Assembly: GCA_016710625.1 (NCBI GenBank)
Contig: JADJVK010000012.1
Span: 1 to 64,000 of the forward strand
Origin: Saprospiraceae bacterium
GTDB taxonomy: Bacteria > Bacteroidota > Bacteroidia > Chitinophagales > Saprospiraceae
DNA length: 64,000 bases
Direction of reading: 5' to 3'
The notes beneath the pieces were generated by a model. The model saw only the letters and a program-made list of their open reading frames with translations, searched no databases and was not told where the DNA came from. Both the position numbers and the translations under genes were made by a program. Shown here piece by piece: positions 44,116 to 53,048 of the stretch (positions are counted from its first letter, which is position 1; the number at the start of each line of letters is the position of its first letter).

Positions 44116-45237
44116 TTATTTTTTTAACACCCAAGATTCAGGTGAAATTTTTCTGATTGAATTTAATTTGGATTCTTTGTCACTTTGGTTGTCATAATCA
44201 AATTGGACACCGATACGATAAAGTCCTTTATTCTTATCTTTGTAAACTTTCCAATTATGTTGTTTTAAAACCCGTTCTACTTTCGATAAATTTTGGTTAT
44301 TTCTGAAAGCACCAGTAATGACAATGCAGGTATTTTCATTTCTATTAATAGGCGTTTCTTCAATACTTTTTGGAGTATCTGAATGAGTTACTAGTTGTTG
44401 TGGCGTTTTCTCAGGTTCTGTTTTTGCCACTTTGTTGATTGAATCTTGCTCTTGCAACTCATTGGGCAAGGGCATATTTTCCAACTGCTTAATTTTCTCT
44501 TCGTTATTATGAAGCACATTGTCTTGCTCAATCGACTTATTCCCTAAATCAATCGTACTATGTTCATCATTATCAATTTTAGAGATTTGGGCTTGATCAA
44601 TAGCTTCTTGATTTTGGTACTGATTTTTGTACCATTTGTAGGCAAGAAATGCAACTAATACCCCTAAAACTATTGGAATCAGCCACAATAACCATTTGAA
44701 TTGATTTTTTGGCTCATTATTTTCTAATGGTGCAATAATGTTTGTTTCAGTAATTTCACTATTTGTAACCACCTCGATTTTTGGTTCGATATTTTTCAAA
44801 ACAGGCTCTCTTTTAGTGATAATTGGGCTATAATTCAACTGGGGCAAACCAAAGGAGGCAGTCCTAAAATTAGTTTCGAATGGAATAAACCGAATTTGAT
44901 GATCATAGTCTTTATAGAGCTTTCCTACATATGGAATTTCAACTTCTTCTTGAAAAGAAAGGGCATTTTTTATAGATTCAATATAATCATTTAACACTAT
45001 TTCTGACTGATGATGATTGATATTATGAGCTGTTGATATTTTTTTCAATAACAACTCATTATTTATATCCACATCTTCACTAAAGGAAATTGTTTTGGAA
45101 GGAGGATTGATCACACCCTCTAAATGGTTGATATTCGCAGGTTTGTATCTAGTAAATAGCTTACCTAAACCAGGCAGTGAAACAGCTTCGTTTTGGTATA
45201 ATAAATTGCTAATATGTGCTGCAATATCTATTACCAT
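44116..45237 (-). CDS. CCDC81-like HU domain / SPOR domain membrane protein
   Basis: 373 residues. Residues 1-60 (IDIAAHISNLLYQNEAVSLP, GLGKLFTRY) are the first CCDC81-type HU domain. About 60-150 is the second (HQSEIVLNDYIESIKNALSF, EIPYVGKLYKDYD). A single membrane span lies at about 185-205 (WLLWLIPIVLGVLVAFLAYK), then a charged linker, then a C-terminal SPOR domain (CIVITGAFRNNQNLSKVERV, LYRIGVQFDYDNQ) that binds denuded septal peptidoglycan. The combination is typical of Bacteroidota and implies an envelope or division role linked to the chromosome or another cytosolic partner. It is first in a unit with rpe; a TAAATTTG box at 45271-45278 is its likely promoter. Confidence 0.88.
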   Translation of the reverse strand: MVIDIAAHISNLLYQNEAVSLPGLGKLFTRYKPANINHLEGVINPPSKTISFSEDVDINNELLLKKISTAHNINHHQSEIVLNDYIESIKNALSFQEEVEIPYVGKLYKDYDHQIRFIPFETNFRTASFGLPQLNYSPIITKREPVLKNIEPKIEVVTNSEITETNIIAPLENNEPKNQFKWLLWLIPIVLGVLVAFLAYKWYKNQYQNQEAIDQAQISKIDNDEHSTIDLGNKSIEQDNVLHNNEEKIKQLENMPLPNELQEQDSINKVAKTEPEKTPQQLVTHSDTPKSIEETPINRNENTCIVITGAFRNNQNLSKVERVLKQHNWKVYKDKNKGLYRIGVQFDYDNQSDKESKLNSIRKISPESWVLKK

Positions 45238-45270
45238 TTAAAAATAAATTCGGATTTTAAAATTCAAGTG

Positions 45271-45278
45271 CAAATTTA
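45271..45278 (-). promoter_or_regulatory. Candidate -7 box for the HU/SPOR-rpe unit
   Basis: TAAATTTG (minus strand) fits TAnnTTTG, 34 bases upstream of the start codon. No perfect TTTG lies at the expected -33 position. Confidence 0.4.
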
Positions 45279-45413
45279 CACATACAAGTTTAGTATTTTA
45301 ATACTTTACTAAATTTCTTAATAATATATTTTAATCTTAAATCTATTTGTTAAAAAAATAAGTTCTGTAAATAAATAAAATGCACCTACGTTTTTATGAT
45401 ACAACTTTAAATT

Positions 45414-46031
45414 ATGAAGTATCTTATTTCAATTTTTTTAATTTTATTTTTCTTACAAACATCATTTGCTCAAAATTCCATTGCAATAAAAGGAGGCATT
45501 GGGACTTCAATGATTTACTTTAAAAATAGCAATCGAAAAATTGATTTGGATTTTATTGCAACGCAACATTTTGGGATTTCAAAAAAAATAGCAATTAACA
45601 ATACTTTCGATTTACTTTTGGATTTGCAATGGTCGAATAAAGGCGGAAAACTAATCTTTGAAAATTCCTATTCTACTGTAAATTTCTCCTATTTATCCTT
45701 GCCCATCTATTTAAATTACAAATTGAATCAATTTAGATTTGGCTTTGGAGTTGATCCATCAGTAAAACTCTATACAAGAGTAAATGGATTATTTTTGGAC
45801 GCAAAACAAATTGCATTATTTGAAAACACTTTTTCGAACAATGTTGACATCAGCTTATTTACTAATCAAACTTTTGAATGGCGTAATTTCTTCATTGAAA
45901 ATAGAATTGGTTTAGGATTGTTGCCCCTTACAAACAATAATATTACAGACGAAAATGGACAAGATCTTTTGGTATCCAAAACTGGAAAAAACATTTGGCT
46001 TCAATTATCTCTCGGTTATTTCTTTAGATAG
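45414..46031 (+). CDS. Outer-membrane beta-barrel protein (PorT-like)
   Basis: 205 residues. The signal peptide is MKYLISIFLILFFLQTSFA, with cleavage before Q. Strand pairs alternate through the body: SIAIKGGIGTSMIYF, FDLLLDLQWSNKGGKLIFEN, FSYLSLPIYLNYKLNQFRFG, FGVDPSVKLYTRVNG and FFIENRIGLGLLPLTN. The last strand, IWLQLSLGYFFR, ends in an aromatic residue followed by Arg. This matches the outer-membrane beta-barrel (OMP_b-brl_2 / PorT) group. It ends 62 bases before the TonB receptor gene; the receptor has its own TACTTTTG promoter box. Confidence 0.75.
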   Translation: MKYLISIFLILFFLQTSFAQNSIAIKGGIGTSMIYFKNSNRKIDLDFIATQHFGISKKIAINNTFDLLLDLQWSNKGGKLIFENSYSTVNFSYLSLPIYLNYKLNQFRFGFGVDPSVKLYTRVNGLFLDAKQIALFENTFSNNVDISLFTNQTFEWRNFFIENRIGLGLLPLTNNNITDENGQDLLVSKTGKNIWLQLSLGYFFR

Positions 46032-46065
46032 TTTTATTATCTTCCTATTTTTATTTAAAAATTAA

Positions 46066-46073
46066 TACTTTTG
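46066..46073 (+). promoter_or_regulatory. Candidate -7 box of the TonB receptor gene
   Basis: TACTTTTG 20 bases upstream of the receptor start fits TAnnTTTG exactly; no clear TTTG box is upstream, only T-rich sequence. Confidence 0.45.
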
Positions 46074-46093
46074 TATCTAACATAAACTTTAGT

Positions 46094-48628
46094 ATGTTTC
46101 GACTAATATATATTTTTCTATTGATTTGTTTGGGTTCAATGATTGCCAATGCTCAACAATCGGCAACTATAGTAGGTAAAATTACAGATGTAAGTAATGA
46201 CACCCCAATTGAATTTGTAACTATTTTTATAGATGGTACCAACACTTTTGTTGAATCTGATATTAATGGAAAATATACTATTAAGATTCCTGCAAAATCT
46301 AAAACAGTTCTTAAATTCAGAAGAATAGGATACAAGGAAATTACCTATAATTGCAAACAACTAGAGCATGACGATAGATTTGAAGTAAATGTGGCACTTC
46401 CTCCATCCGAATCAAATGTGGAGGTAATCATCAAAGAAAGTAGGGTTCAAGGTGGTGGAATGATAAAAGAAAATGTGTCAGAATTAAGATATTTACCCAC
46501 TACTACAGGCAATTTGGAAAGTATTTTGCCACATATTGCCTTAGGAGCTAGCAGTGGTACAGGTGGAGAATTGAGTTCTCAATATAATGTAAGAGGTGGA
46601 AATTACGATGAAAACTTAGTATATGTGAATGATTTTGAGATTTATCGTCCTCAACTTATTCGCCAAGGTCAACAAGAGGGTTTGACATTTGCAAATATGG
46701 ATTTGGTGAAAGATCTATCATTTTCTTCTGGCGGATTTCAAGCCAAATATGGCGATAAAATGTCATCTGTATTAGATATCAAATACAAAAGAGCAGATTC
46801 ATTAAGGGCTTCTATAGCTGGTAGTTTTTTGGGTGGCTCCGCTCATATTGAAGGCAGTCTGAATATCGATTCCTCACATTACAAAAAATTTAGGTATTTG
46901 GTGGGTGCAAGATATAAAGACACAAGATATTTACTGGGTTCATTGGATACCAAAGGGGAATACACTCCTAACTTTACCGATATACAAGCCTATTTAACTT
47001 ACGACTTATCAAGGAGTTGGCAACTTGGTTTTTTGGGCAACTATAATCGATCGGTTTATAAATTCGAACCTTCTTCCAGAAACACTGCTTCTGGATTAGT
47101 CAATTTTGCACTACAATTATATACTGTTTTTGAAGGTCAGCAAAATGATGATTTCGAGACAAACTTAACAGGCTTGTCTTTAACCTATTTACCAGAAAGA
47201 AAGAAAAATCCATTGTTTTGGAAATTGCTCGTTTCAAATTACCAAAGTAGAGAACAAGAAAGTCTTGATATCAGCGGATATTACAAACTTGGTGAACTGG
47301 ATAGTGACCCAGGAAGTAGCACTTTTGGTTCATTAATTTCAATTTTGGGAGTTGGCACACAACAACAATTTGTAAGAAATGTCCTACAAACAAATGTTTC
47401 CAATATAGAACTAAAAGGAGGGATAGAATTACAAAATTCGAAAAACAATAATGCAGTTCGAACTCATTTTCTACAATGGAGTACAAAGGCTCAATTAGAA
47501 TCCATTAATGATAAAATCAATGAATGGGAAAGAATAGATTCGGCAGGTTATTCATTGCCATTCAATCCAAGTTCTTTGCCCCTCAATTATGTTTTAAAGA
47601 CAAAAAATGATTTAAATTCTTTAAGGGTAAATGGCTATTTTCAAGATACTTATACATTTAGAAAGGATGAAAAACATGAATTGCAAATCAGTGGTGGCTT
47701 AAGATATGCTTATTGGACTTTAAATTCAGAATTCAACCTTTCTCCTAGGGCTCAAATTCTTTATAAACCGCTTAATTGGAAATCAGATATCTCTTTCATT
47801 TTATCAGGTGGCGTTTATTATCAGCCTCCATTTTACAGAGAGTTGAGAAATCCTGAAGGTGTCGTAAATAAAAATGTGATGGCACAAAAGTCTATTCACT
47901 TAGTAAGTGGGATGACTTGGGATTTCAATTGGGGAAGATTTAGCTCGAAAAAATTCAGGTTCATTATGGAAGCTTATTATAAAAAACTAAGCAACTTGGT
48001 GAGCTATGATGTTGAAAATGTGAGAATTAGATATTCTGGAAAAAATGATGCTACTGGGTATATTACGGGAATAGATATGAGAATAAATGGTGAATTTGTC
48101 CCTGGGGCGGAGTCATGGTTTAACCTATCGTTTCTTAGAGCTAGGGAACAATTAAATGGTATCGAACATAAAAGAAGAGAAGTGGGAAGTGCGACAGGAG
48201 AAGTTGTTTCGGATGTGCCAAGACCAACGGATCAGTTGATGTCAATGTCTATCTTTTTTCAAGATTATTTGAAGAAAAACAAGAATATCAAAATGCACTT
48301 GAATGTTACAGTTGGAACAGGTTTACCTTTCGGAATTCCAGATAACAATGTTGAATATAGAAATACTTATCGATTCAATGCTTATCATAGAGTAGATATT
48401 GGTTTTTCGTTCTTATTATATGATCGATTGATGATGAAATCTAAAAAACCAAACCATTTTTTGAGATTTAGCCGAAGTACTTGGTTGAGTTTAGAAGTAT
48501 TCAATTTATTGAAAGTTAGCAATACAGCATCGAATACTTGGATAAAAACAATTTACAATTCTGAATATGCAATACCTAATTATTTGACATCTAGGCGATT
48601 AAATGTTAGATTAAGAATAGATTTATAA
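46094..48628 (+). CDS. TonB-dependent receptor with N-terminal carboxypeptidase-regulatory-like domain
   Basis: 844 residues. The signal peptide is FRLIYIFLLICLGSMIANA. Residues 24-110 are the CarboxypepD_reg-like domain (ATIVGKITDVSNDTPIEFVT). The plug domain, about 120-240, has LESILPHIALGASSGTGGEL, YNVRGGNYDENLVYVNDFEI and FSSGGFQAKYGDKMSSVLDI. The barrel fills the rest, ending SRRLNVRLRIDL. No SusC-type signature and no adjacent SusD gene is present, so this is a general importer, perhaps for metal chelates or peptides; the substrate is not determined. It lies in the outer membrane and is energised by TonB-ExbBD. A preceding small barrel gene is on the same strand. Confidence 0.9.
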   Translation: MFRLIYIFLLICLGSMIANAQQSATIVGKITDVSNDTPIEFVTIFIDGTNTFVESDINGKYTIKIPAKSKTVLKFRRIGYKEITYNCKQLEHDDRFEVNVALPPSESNVEVIIKESRVQGGGMIKENVSELRYLPTTTGNLESILPHIALGASSGTGGELSSQYNVRGGNYDENLVYVNDFEIYRPQLIRQGQQEGLTFANMDLVKDLSFSSGGFQAKYGDKMSSVLDIKYKRADSLRASIAGSFLGGSAHIEGSLNIDSSHYKKFRYLVGARYKDTRYLLGSLDTKGEYTPNFTDIQAYLTYDLSRSWQLGFLGNYNRSVYKFEPSSRNTASGLVNFALQLYTVFEGQQNDDFETNLTGLSLTYLPERKKNPLFWKLLVSNYQSREQESLDISGYYKLGELDSDPGSSTFGSLISILGVGTQQQFVRNVLQTNVSNIELKGGIELQNSKNNNAVRTHFLQWSTKAQLESINDKINEWERIDSAGYSLPFNPSSLPLNYVLKTKNDLNSLRVNGYFQDTYTFRKDEKHELQISGGLRYAYWTLNSEFNLSPRAQILYKPLNWKSDISFILSGGVYYQPPFYRELRNPEGVVNKNVMAQKSIHLVSGMTWDFNWGRFSSKKFRFIMEAYYKKLSNLVSYDVENVRIRYSGKNDATGYITGIDMRINGEFVPGAESWFNLSFLRAREQLNGIEHKRREVGSATGEVVSDVPRPTDQLMSMSIFFQDYLKKNKNIKMHLNVTVGTGLPFGIPDNNVEYRNTYRFNAYHRVDIGFSFLLYDRLMMKSKKPNHFLRFSRSTWLSLEVFNLLKVSNTASNTWIKTIYNSEYAIPNYLTSRRLNVRLRIDL

Positions 48629-49149
48629 TTACAGAATTAACATAAAGTGACATAATTTAATTACTTTTCATGTTTCCATATCCATGTAAATATTATTAGA
48701 TTTAATATATTAGGACGATAACAATAGTAACTTTTAAATAAGCTTTTAATAATACTGTAATTAAAATAGATTTTACCAAACAAAAATTTCTACTTCAGTT
48801 TTTATATTTACCTGATTTACAGTTAGATAAATTACTTTAAATCACAAAAAATATATTTACAATACAATTGCTTGAAATTAAAAGAAATACACTTTATTTA
48901 AACTAACAATAAGTATTTTTATCATAATTCTTAAATTAATATATAATCGGAAAAATTATATTAATTGCTAAAAATGTGTAAAAAAGTTGAATTATATTTG
49001 AACTTATCAAAAAAATTATTCAACTTTGCTGTCTTAACTGTACCTATCCCTGTAATTATTATTTATTTCGCACATTTTCAACAAACAAAGAGTTTAACAA
49101 ACAAGCTTTAATTGAGATTTTATACTCATTACCAATTATTTAAGACTAT
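48629..49149. other. AT-rich intergenic stretch, no gene seen
   Basis: About 520 bases with long A and T runs. No coding frame, no hairpin with a T-run and no repeat shared with other parts of the window were noticed. It presumably holds the promoter of the type A sorting-domain protein. Confidence 0.5.
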
Positions 49150-50124
49150 ATGAGAATACTATTGCCGATTTTACTTATATTGTATATATCAACCCAACTT
49201 AATTCACAACAAAATATTGAATGTCCATTTGTAGCAGCTATTGTTTCATGTCCAAATCCTAGTGGTTCTGGGACATCTACAGCAATAAGGTTAAAATGGA
49301 CTTCTGCTACATTTCCTGGGTGTGTACCATCTACCCTACTTCCTGATACTATTGGAATTATTTATTCAAATGACGGAGGAGCTACTGTAAATGTTGATAA
49401 AGTTACAAAAATTGCCAATTCCTGTGAAGGTGCACCAAAATATGCTGTAAATTATCATGCACCATTATTTGGCGGATGTTTATGTACATTATATGATGGA
49501 TTAGTGGTTATCAACAATAATATATGTGCTTTTATTGATGGAATTTTACCTATTCAATTAGGAGCGATTAGTGTAAACAATATCAATAAAAAGCCAATTT
49601 TGCAGTGGACTACTATTTCAGAAAAAAATAGTGCATATTTTACTATTCAAAGATCTTTTGATGGCAATAACTTTACAAATATTTATAATTATCCAGCAAG
49701 TGGAGATAGCAAAGAAGAAAAATATTATAGCTATTCCGATAATGATTATCAAACTGCTTTTCAAGGACATACAGTAGTTTATTATAGATTAATCATGATT
49801 GATAAAGATGATAGATTTAGTTATTCCCCTACTGTCAGTATGAATATTGATAGAGAAGGTCAAGGTTTGAAAATAATCAAAGTTAGAGACTGGAATATCA
49901 GTTCGGATATAGCAGTTTATTATAATTCAGATTTATCTGAAAATATTTCAATTAAATTATACAATTTAGAAGGAGCTCTTATTAGTTCAGTTGATGAAGT
50001 TTCGATTGTTGGTTTGAATAATACTAGTATGCAATTAAAGTCATTAACTGCTGGAAATTACTATATAACGGTGTCAAATGGAAGAGATATTGATACTTAC
50101 AAACTTATTTACAACAACTTATAA
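49150..50124 (+). CDS. Secreted protein with T9SS type A sorting domain
   Basis: 324 residues. The signal peptide is MRILLPILLILYISTQLNSQ. The first half has several Cys (CPFVAAIVSC, FGGCLCTLYDGL) and no known family. The centre resembles the fibronectin-like segment often placed before the sorting domain: LQWTTISEKNSAYFTIQRSF, DGNNFTNI and HTVVYYRLIMIDKDD. The last ~75 residues (ENISIKLYNLEGALISSVDE, LTAGNYYITVSNG, DTYKLIYNN) are the T9SS type A sorting domain with 'L.aGnYyi.v..g' and the final lysine strand. Export across the outer membrane is expected, with cleavage of the domain. Confidence 0.82.
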   Translation: MRILLPILLILYISTQLNSQQNIECPFVAAIVSCPNPSGSGTSTAIRLKWTSATFPGCVPSTLLPDTIGIIYSNDGGATVNVDKVTKIANSCEGAPKYAVNYHAPLFGGCLCTLYDGLVVINNNICAFIDGILPIQLGAISVNNINKKPILQWTTISEKNSAYFTIQRSFDGNNFTNIYNYPASGDSKEEKYYSYSDNDYQTAFQGHTVVYYRLIMIDKDDRFSYSPTVSMNIDREGQGLKIIKVRDWNISSDIAVYYNSDLSENISIKLYNLEGALISSVDEVSIVGLNNTSMQLKSLTAGNYYITVSNGRDIDTYKLIYNNL

Positions 50125-50163
50125 TAGACATTAACAAAACATTGACATCCTATTGTTTCCATA

Positions 50164-50196
50164 TTTGTAAAAATTATTAGCTTTTGCTTATCTTTG
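50164..50196 (+). promoter_or_regulatory. Promoter of the DUF1573 lipoprotein gene
   Basis: TTTG at 50164-50167 and TATCTTTG at 50189-50196, 21 bases apart: a full match to the Bacteroidota sigma-A consensus. Transcription should start near 50203, which excludes the in-frame start at 50194. Confidence 0.65.
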
Positions 50197-50211
50197 CAAA
50201 AAAATATTTCA

Positions 50212-50727
50212 ATGAAAAAAAGTATATTTTATAGTTTTTTGGTTTTTACTGTTTTATCAGTAATTTCTTGTAATACAGGAAAATCTCCACTTGAAAATGG
50301 TGGAAATAGCTCATTAAACAAAGATAACGGTCCAAAAGATGGTATAATTGACCAAGGAGCAAATCTGGGTCCTGTAACAACAATGGAATTTGAAGAGCCA
50401 ATTTTTGATTTTGGTACAGTTGAAGATGGTGAAAAAGTAATCCATATATACAAATTCAAAAATCTTGGTAAAGAGCCATTAGTTATTGCAAATGCAAAAG
50501 CTTCATGTGGCTGTACTGTTCCTGATTGGCCAAAAGACCCAATTGAGCCTGGAAAATCTGGTGAAATAAAAGTTCAATTTGATTCTAGTGGAAAAGGAAG
50601 TGAAAGTGGAGCTCAAACTGAAAAGAGAGTTACTGTAACTGCAAATACAAATCCTCCACAATCATTTTTGACGATTAGAGGGAAAGTGAAATCAAAAGCT
50701 GGAGCAAAACCTACAGCAAATCATTAA
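50212..50727 (+). CDS. DUF1573-domain lipoprotein
   Basis: 171 residues from the ATG at 50212. An in-frame codon at 50194 lies within the promoter and is rejected. The lipoprotein signal is IFYSFLVFTVLSVISC, with the acylated Cys in VISCN. A low-complexity Gly/Asn linker follows, then DUF1573 at about 65-165: EEPIFDFGTVEDGEKVIHIY, KFKNLGKEPLVIANAKASCG, CTVPDWPKDPI, then PGKSGEIKVQFDSSGK and FLTIRGKV. The domain is an Ig-like fold with the CGCT motif. Its role is unknown, but it is very common in Bacteroidota envelopes. A strong terminator follows at 50751. Confidence 0.9.
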   Translation: MKKSIFYSFLVFTVLSVISCNTGKSPLENGGNSSLNKDNGPKDGIIDQGANLGPVTTMEFEEPIFDFGTVEDGEKVIHIYKFKNLGKEPLVIANAKASCGCTVPDWPKDPIEPGKSGEIKVQFDSSGKGSESGAQTEKRVTVTANTNPPQSFLTIRGKVKSKAGAKPTANH

Positions 50728-50750
50728 TATTTATATTAAATAATAATTTT

Positions 50751-50788
50751 AAAACGCCTGTATTTTATTAATATAGGCGTTTTTTTTC
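50751..50788 (+). terminator. Rho-independent terminator after the DUF1573 gene
   Basis: AAAACGCCTGTATT pairs with AATATAGGCGTTTT around TTATT (one mismatch), then seven T. Six bases later the prenyltransferase gene begins. Confidence 0.88.
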
Positions 50789-50793
50789 GTTTT

Positions 50794-51657
50794 ATGAAAG
50801 CTTACTTTTCTTTAGTAAAATTTAGTCATACTGTTTTTGCCCTACCTTTTGCTATGGTTGGTACTGCTCTTGGGTATAAAATGTATCAAGTTGATTTCGA
50901 TATCTATCTATTAATCAAGATATTAATTTGTATGGTTAGTGCAAGGAATGCAGCTATGGCATTTAATAGATATATTGACAAAGATATAGACAAATTGAAT
51001 CCACGAACATCCAACAGAGAAATTCCAAGTAATGTAATTAGCCCAAAATATGCTCTAATCTTTGTAATACTAAATTGTATAATCTTCTGTATTACAACAT
51101 TATATATCAATAATTTATGCTTTTATCTATCCCCAATTGCTTTATTAGTGATTTTGGGTTATAGTTACACTAAACGATTTACTTTTTTATGCCATTTTAT
51201 CTTAGGAATTGGGCTCGGGTTAGCACCTATTGGTGCATATTTAGCTGTAACAAATGAATTTAATATAATTCCTGTTTTGTATGGAATAACTGTAATATTT
51301 TGGGTAGGAGGATTTGATATTATATATGCTTTACAAGATAGTAGTTTTGATATAGAAAATAAGTTATATTCAATACCATCAAAATTTGGAATTGACAATG
51401 CAATCCAAATTTCGATGATATTTCATAATATATCTGCAATATGTTTAATTTGTGCAGGTTATTTGGCTTATAATAAAATTGAAAATTTAGGCATACTTTT
51501 TATACTTGCAAACCTTCTATTCATTGCTTTGTTAGTATTTCAACACAGCATCGTTCGAAAGAAAGATATGAGTAAAATCAATCTTGCTTTCTTTACTACA
51601 AACGGAATAGCTAGTGTTCTATTTGGTACACTTTATATTATCGATTTAATTAATTAG
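50794..51657 (+). CDS. UbiA-family prenyltransferase (MqnP-like)
   Basis: 287 residues with about eight to nine membrane spans. The two aspartate-rich prenyl-diphosphate sites are NAAMAFNRYIDKDIDKLNPR (shown with the RT following) and GGFDIIYALQDSSFDIENKL. The N-terminal FSLVKFSHTVFALPFAMVGT and the pattern AMAFNR..D..ID..NPRT.nREIP are those of UbiA-like enzymes in the futalosine menaquinone route (mqnP). They differ from MenA by the 'NR' in place of 'ND'. The reaction would prenylate an aromatic ring in the inner membrane. Flanking genes do not help; the assignment to MqnP over other UbiA members is moderate. The 3' end overlaps the convergent CBS gene by eight bases. Confidence 0.85.
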   Translation: MKAYFSLVKFSHTVFALPFAMVGTALGYKMYQVDFDIYLLIKILICMVSARNAAMAFNRYIDKDIDKLNPRTSNREIPSNVISPKYALIFVILNCIIFCITTLYINNLCFYLSPIALLVILGYSYTKRFTFLCHFILGIGLGLAPIGAYLAVTNEFNIIPVLYGITVIFWVGGFDIIYALQDSSFDIENKLYSIPSKFGIDNAIQISMIFHNISAICLICAGYLAYNKIENLGILFILANLLFIALLVFQHSIVRKKDMSKINLAFFTTNGIASVLFGTLYIIDLIN

Positions 51658-52048
51658 CTGGATATTCTTTTGTAAATTGGTATTTTAATAAGTCGTAAGA
51701 AGAAACAATACCTAATAATTCATGGTCACTATTACAAATAGGAATAGCATGAAATAAATGTTCCATTAAAACCTCAGCAGCTGCACCAACTTTATCATCT
51801 GGCTCTAAAAAGGCTACACCTCTAGTCATCACTTCTCCTACTTTGATTTTGTCAAATTCTTCGTGGGGTTTATTCAACCAAAAAAGTTTAGAACTAGAAA
51901 TTATTCCAACCAACTTTTTTCCATTTACCACAGGTAAATGCTGTAATTTCTTGCTTTTCAATAATCCAAGCACTTCACTTAAAGTTTGGTCTTCAGTAAC
52001 AGTTTGCACATTTACTGTCATAATACTAGAGATTGGTTCATTCATCAT
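51650..52048 (-). CDS. Two-CBS-domain protein
   Basis: 132 residues, two CBS motifs filling the protein. First: SIMTVNVQTVTEDQTLSEVL, LKSKKLQHLPVVNGKKLVGI and ISSSKLFWL. Second: EVMTRGVAFLEPDDKVGAAA, EVLMEHLFHAIPICNSDHEL, then LLGIVSSYDLLKY. CBS pairs (Bateman modules) bind adenosine nucleotides and regulate a partner enzyme or channel. No effector domain is attached, so it acts in trans or as a nucleotide sensor. It is cytoplasmic. It is convergent with the prenyltransferase gene, eight-base overlap. Confidence 0.92.
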   Translation of the reverse strand: MMNEPISSIMTVNVQTVTEDQTLSEVLGLLKSKKLQHLPVVNGKKLVGIISSSKLFWLNKPHEEFDKIKVGEVMTRGVAFLEPDDKVGAAAEVLMEHLFHAIPICNSDHELLGIVSSYDLLKYQFTKEYPAN

Positions 52049-52199
52049 AATCTTAAATAATTTTTATTCTTAAAGGTAAAAGTATTTAACGAATTAGACA
52101 AATAATATTTTGTACAATTTTATTTTTTTAAATTTTCGTTAACATTACCAGTATTTTAGCCTTAAAAATAAAATATAATATTTTATAGTTCAATGATTA

Positions 52200-52231
52200 T
52201 TTGATAAATTAGAATTAAATTATTACTTTTG
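52200..52231 (+). promoter_or_regulatory. Promoter of the ribosomal protein S16 gene
   Basis: TTTG at 52200-52203 and TACTTTTG at 52224-52231, 20 bases apart: a complete match to the TTTG/TAnnTTTG consensus. The start codon is about 70 bases downstream, leaving a leader. Confidence 0.65.
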
Positions 52232-52304
52232 CGCCTCATTTAATGACCTGATGTTTCCTTGGGAAATTATTCAGGTATGGTTTCACTACCTAATCTATAA
52301 AAAA

Positions 52305-52883
52305 ATGTCAGTAAAATTAAGATTGCAACGTAAAGGTCGCAAAAAAGCTCCGTTTTATCACATTGTTGTAGCAGATGCTAGAGCACCTCGTGACGGAAAA
52401 TTCATTGAAAAAATTGGTACTTACAATCCAATGACAAAACCAGCAACTATTGATATCGATAGAGATGCTGCTTTCGAATGGTTGAATAAAGGAGCACAAC
52501 CAACAGATACTGTTGCTGCTATCCTTAGATTCAAAGGTGTAATGTACAAAAAACACCTTATGAAAGGTGTTAAAAAAGGTGCTTTAACTACAGATCAAGC
52601 AAACGATAAATTGAATGCATGGATTGAAGCTAAAGAAGGAAAAATTGCAAGTGGTGTTGAAAAAACTAAATCTGAATTAGAACAATTTAGAAAGATGGTG
52701 GATGGTAAACCAAAACCAAAACCAGTTGTAGTAGTTGAAGAAGAAGTTGTTGCTGCTGTTGAAGAAACTGTAGTTCCTGCTGCTGAAGAAGCTACAGAAG
52801 AAGTAGTAGCTGCTGTTGAAGAAGTTGCTGCTCCTGCTGCTGAAGAAGCTACAACAGAAGAAACACCTACTGAAGAAGCATAG
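52305..52883 (+). CDS. rpsP: 30S ribosomal protein S16 with long acidic C-terminal tail
   Basis: 192 residues from the ATG at 52305 (SVKLRLQRKGRKKAPFYHIV); the upstream frame to 52251 is not S16-like. The core, residues 1-85 (VVADARAPRDGKFIEKIGTY, NPMTKPATIDIDRDAAFEWL, GAQPTDTVAAIL), is standard S16, essential for 30S assembly. After that a linker (KHLMKGVKKGALTTDQANDK) leads to a ~60-residue Ala/Val/Glu tail (EEEVVAAVEETVVPAAEEAT), as often seen in Bacteroidota S16. Many genomes have rimM next; here the strand changes to the giant adhesin, so rimM is elsewhere. A terminator follows at 52903. Confidence 0.95.
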   Translation: MSVKLRLQRKGRKKAPFYHIVVADARAPRDGKFIEKIGTYNPMTKPATIDIDRDAAFEWLNKGAQPTDTVAAILRFKGVMYKKHLMKGVKKGALTTDQANDKLNAWIEAKEGKIASGVEKTKSELEQFRKMVDGKPKPKPVVVVEEEVVAAVEETVVPAAEEATEEVVAAVEEVAAPAAEEATTEETPTEEA

Positions 52884-52902
52884 TATTTTAAACATACTTA
52901 TT

Positions 52903-52946
52903 AAAAGAGGCGATTACTTTATTTAGTAATTGCCTCTTTTTTTATG
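52903..52946 (+). terminator. Rho-independent terminator after rpsP
   Basis: AAAAGAGGCGATTACT pairs with AGTAATTGCCTCTTTT (G-T pair included) around TTATTT, then a T-run. Confidence 0.88.
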
Positions 52947-53004
52947 CCTTTATAAATATCTAATACAAAATTCTTTCTAATTCTTAATTCTAGATTTATA
53001 TGTG

Positions 53005-53040
53005 TAAAAAAATAGGTTGCCAAATTGACAACCTATTTTT
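53005..53040 (-). terminator. Terminator after the giant adhesin gene
   Basis: AAAAATAGGTTGCCA and TGACAACCTATTTTT form a long stem; minus-strand transcripts end in a T-run. Ten bases from the adhesin stop, and symmetrical enough to act both ways. Confidence 0.82.
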
Positions 53041-53048
53041 GATTATAT

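Noticed and set aside
52677..52895. Minus-strand ORF opposite the S16 tail
   Set aside because: Ser/Phe-rich product is the antisense of the repetitive Glu/Ala codons; no independent support.
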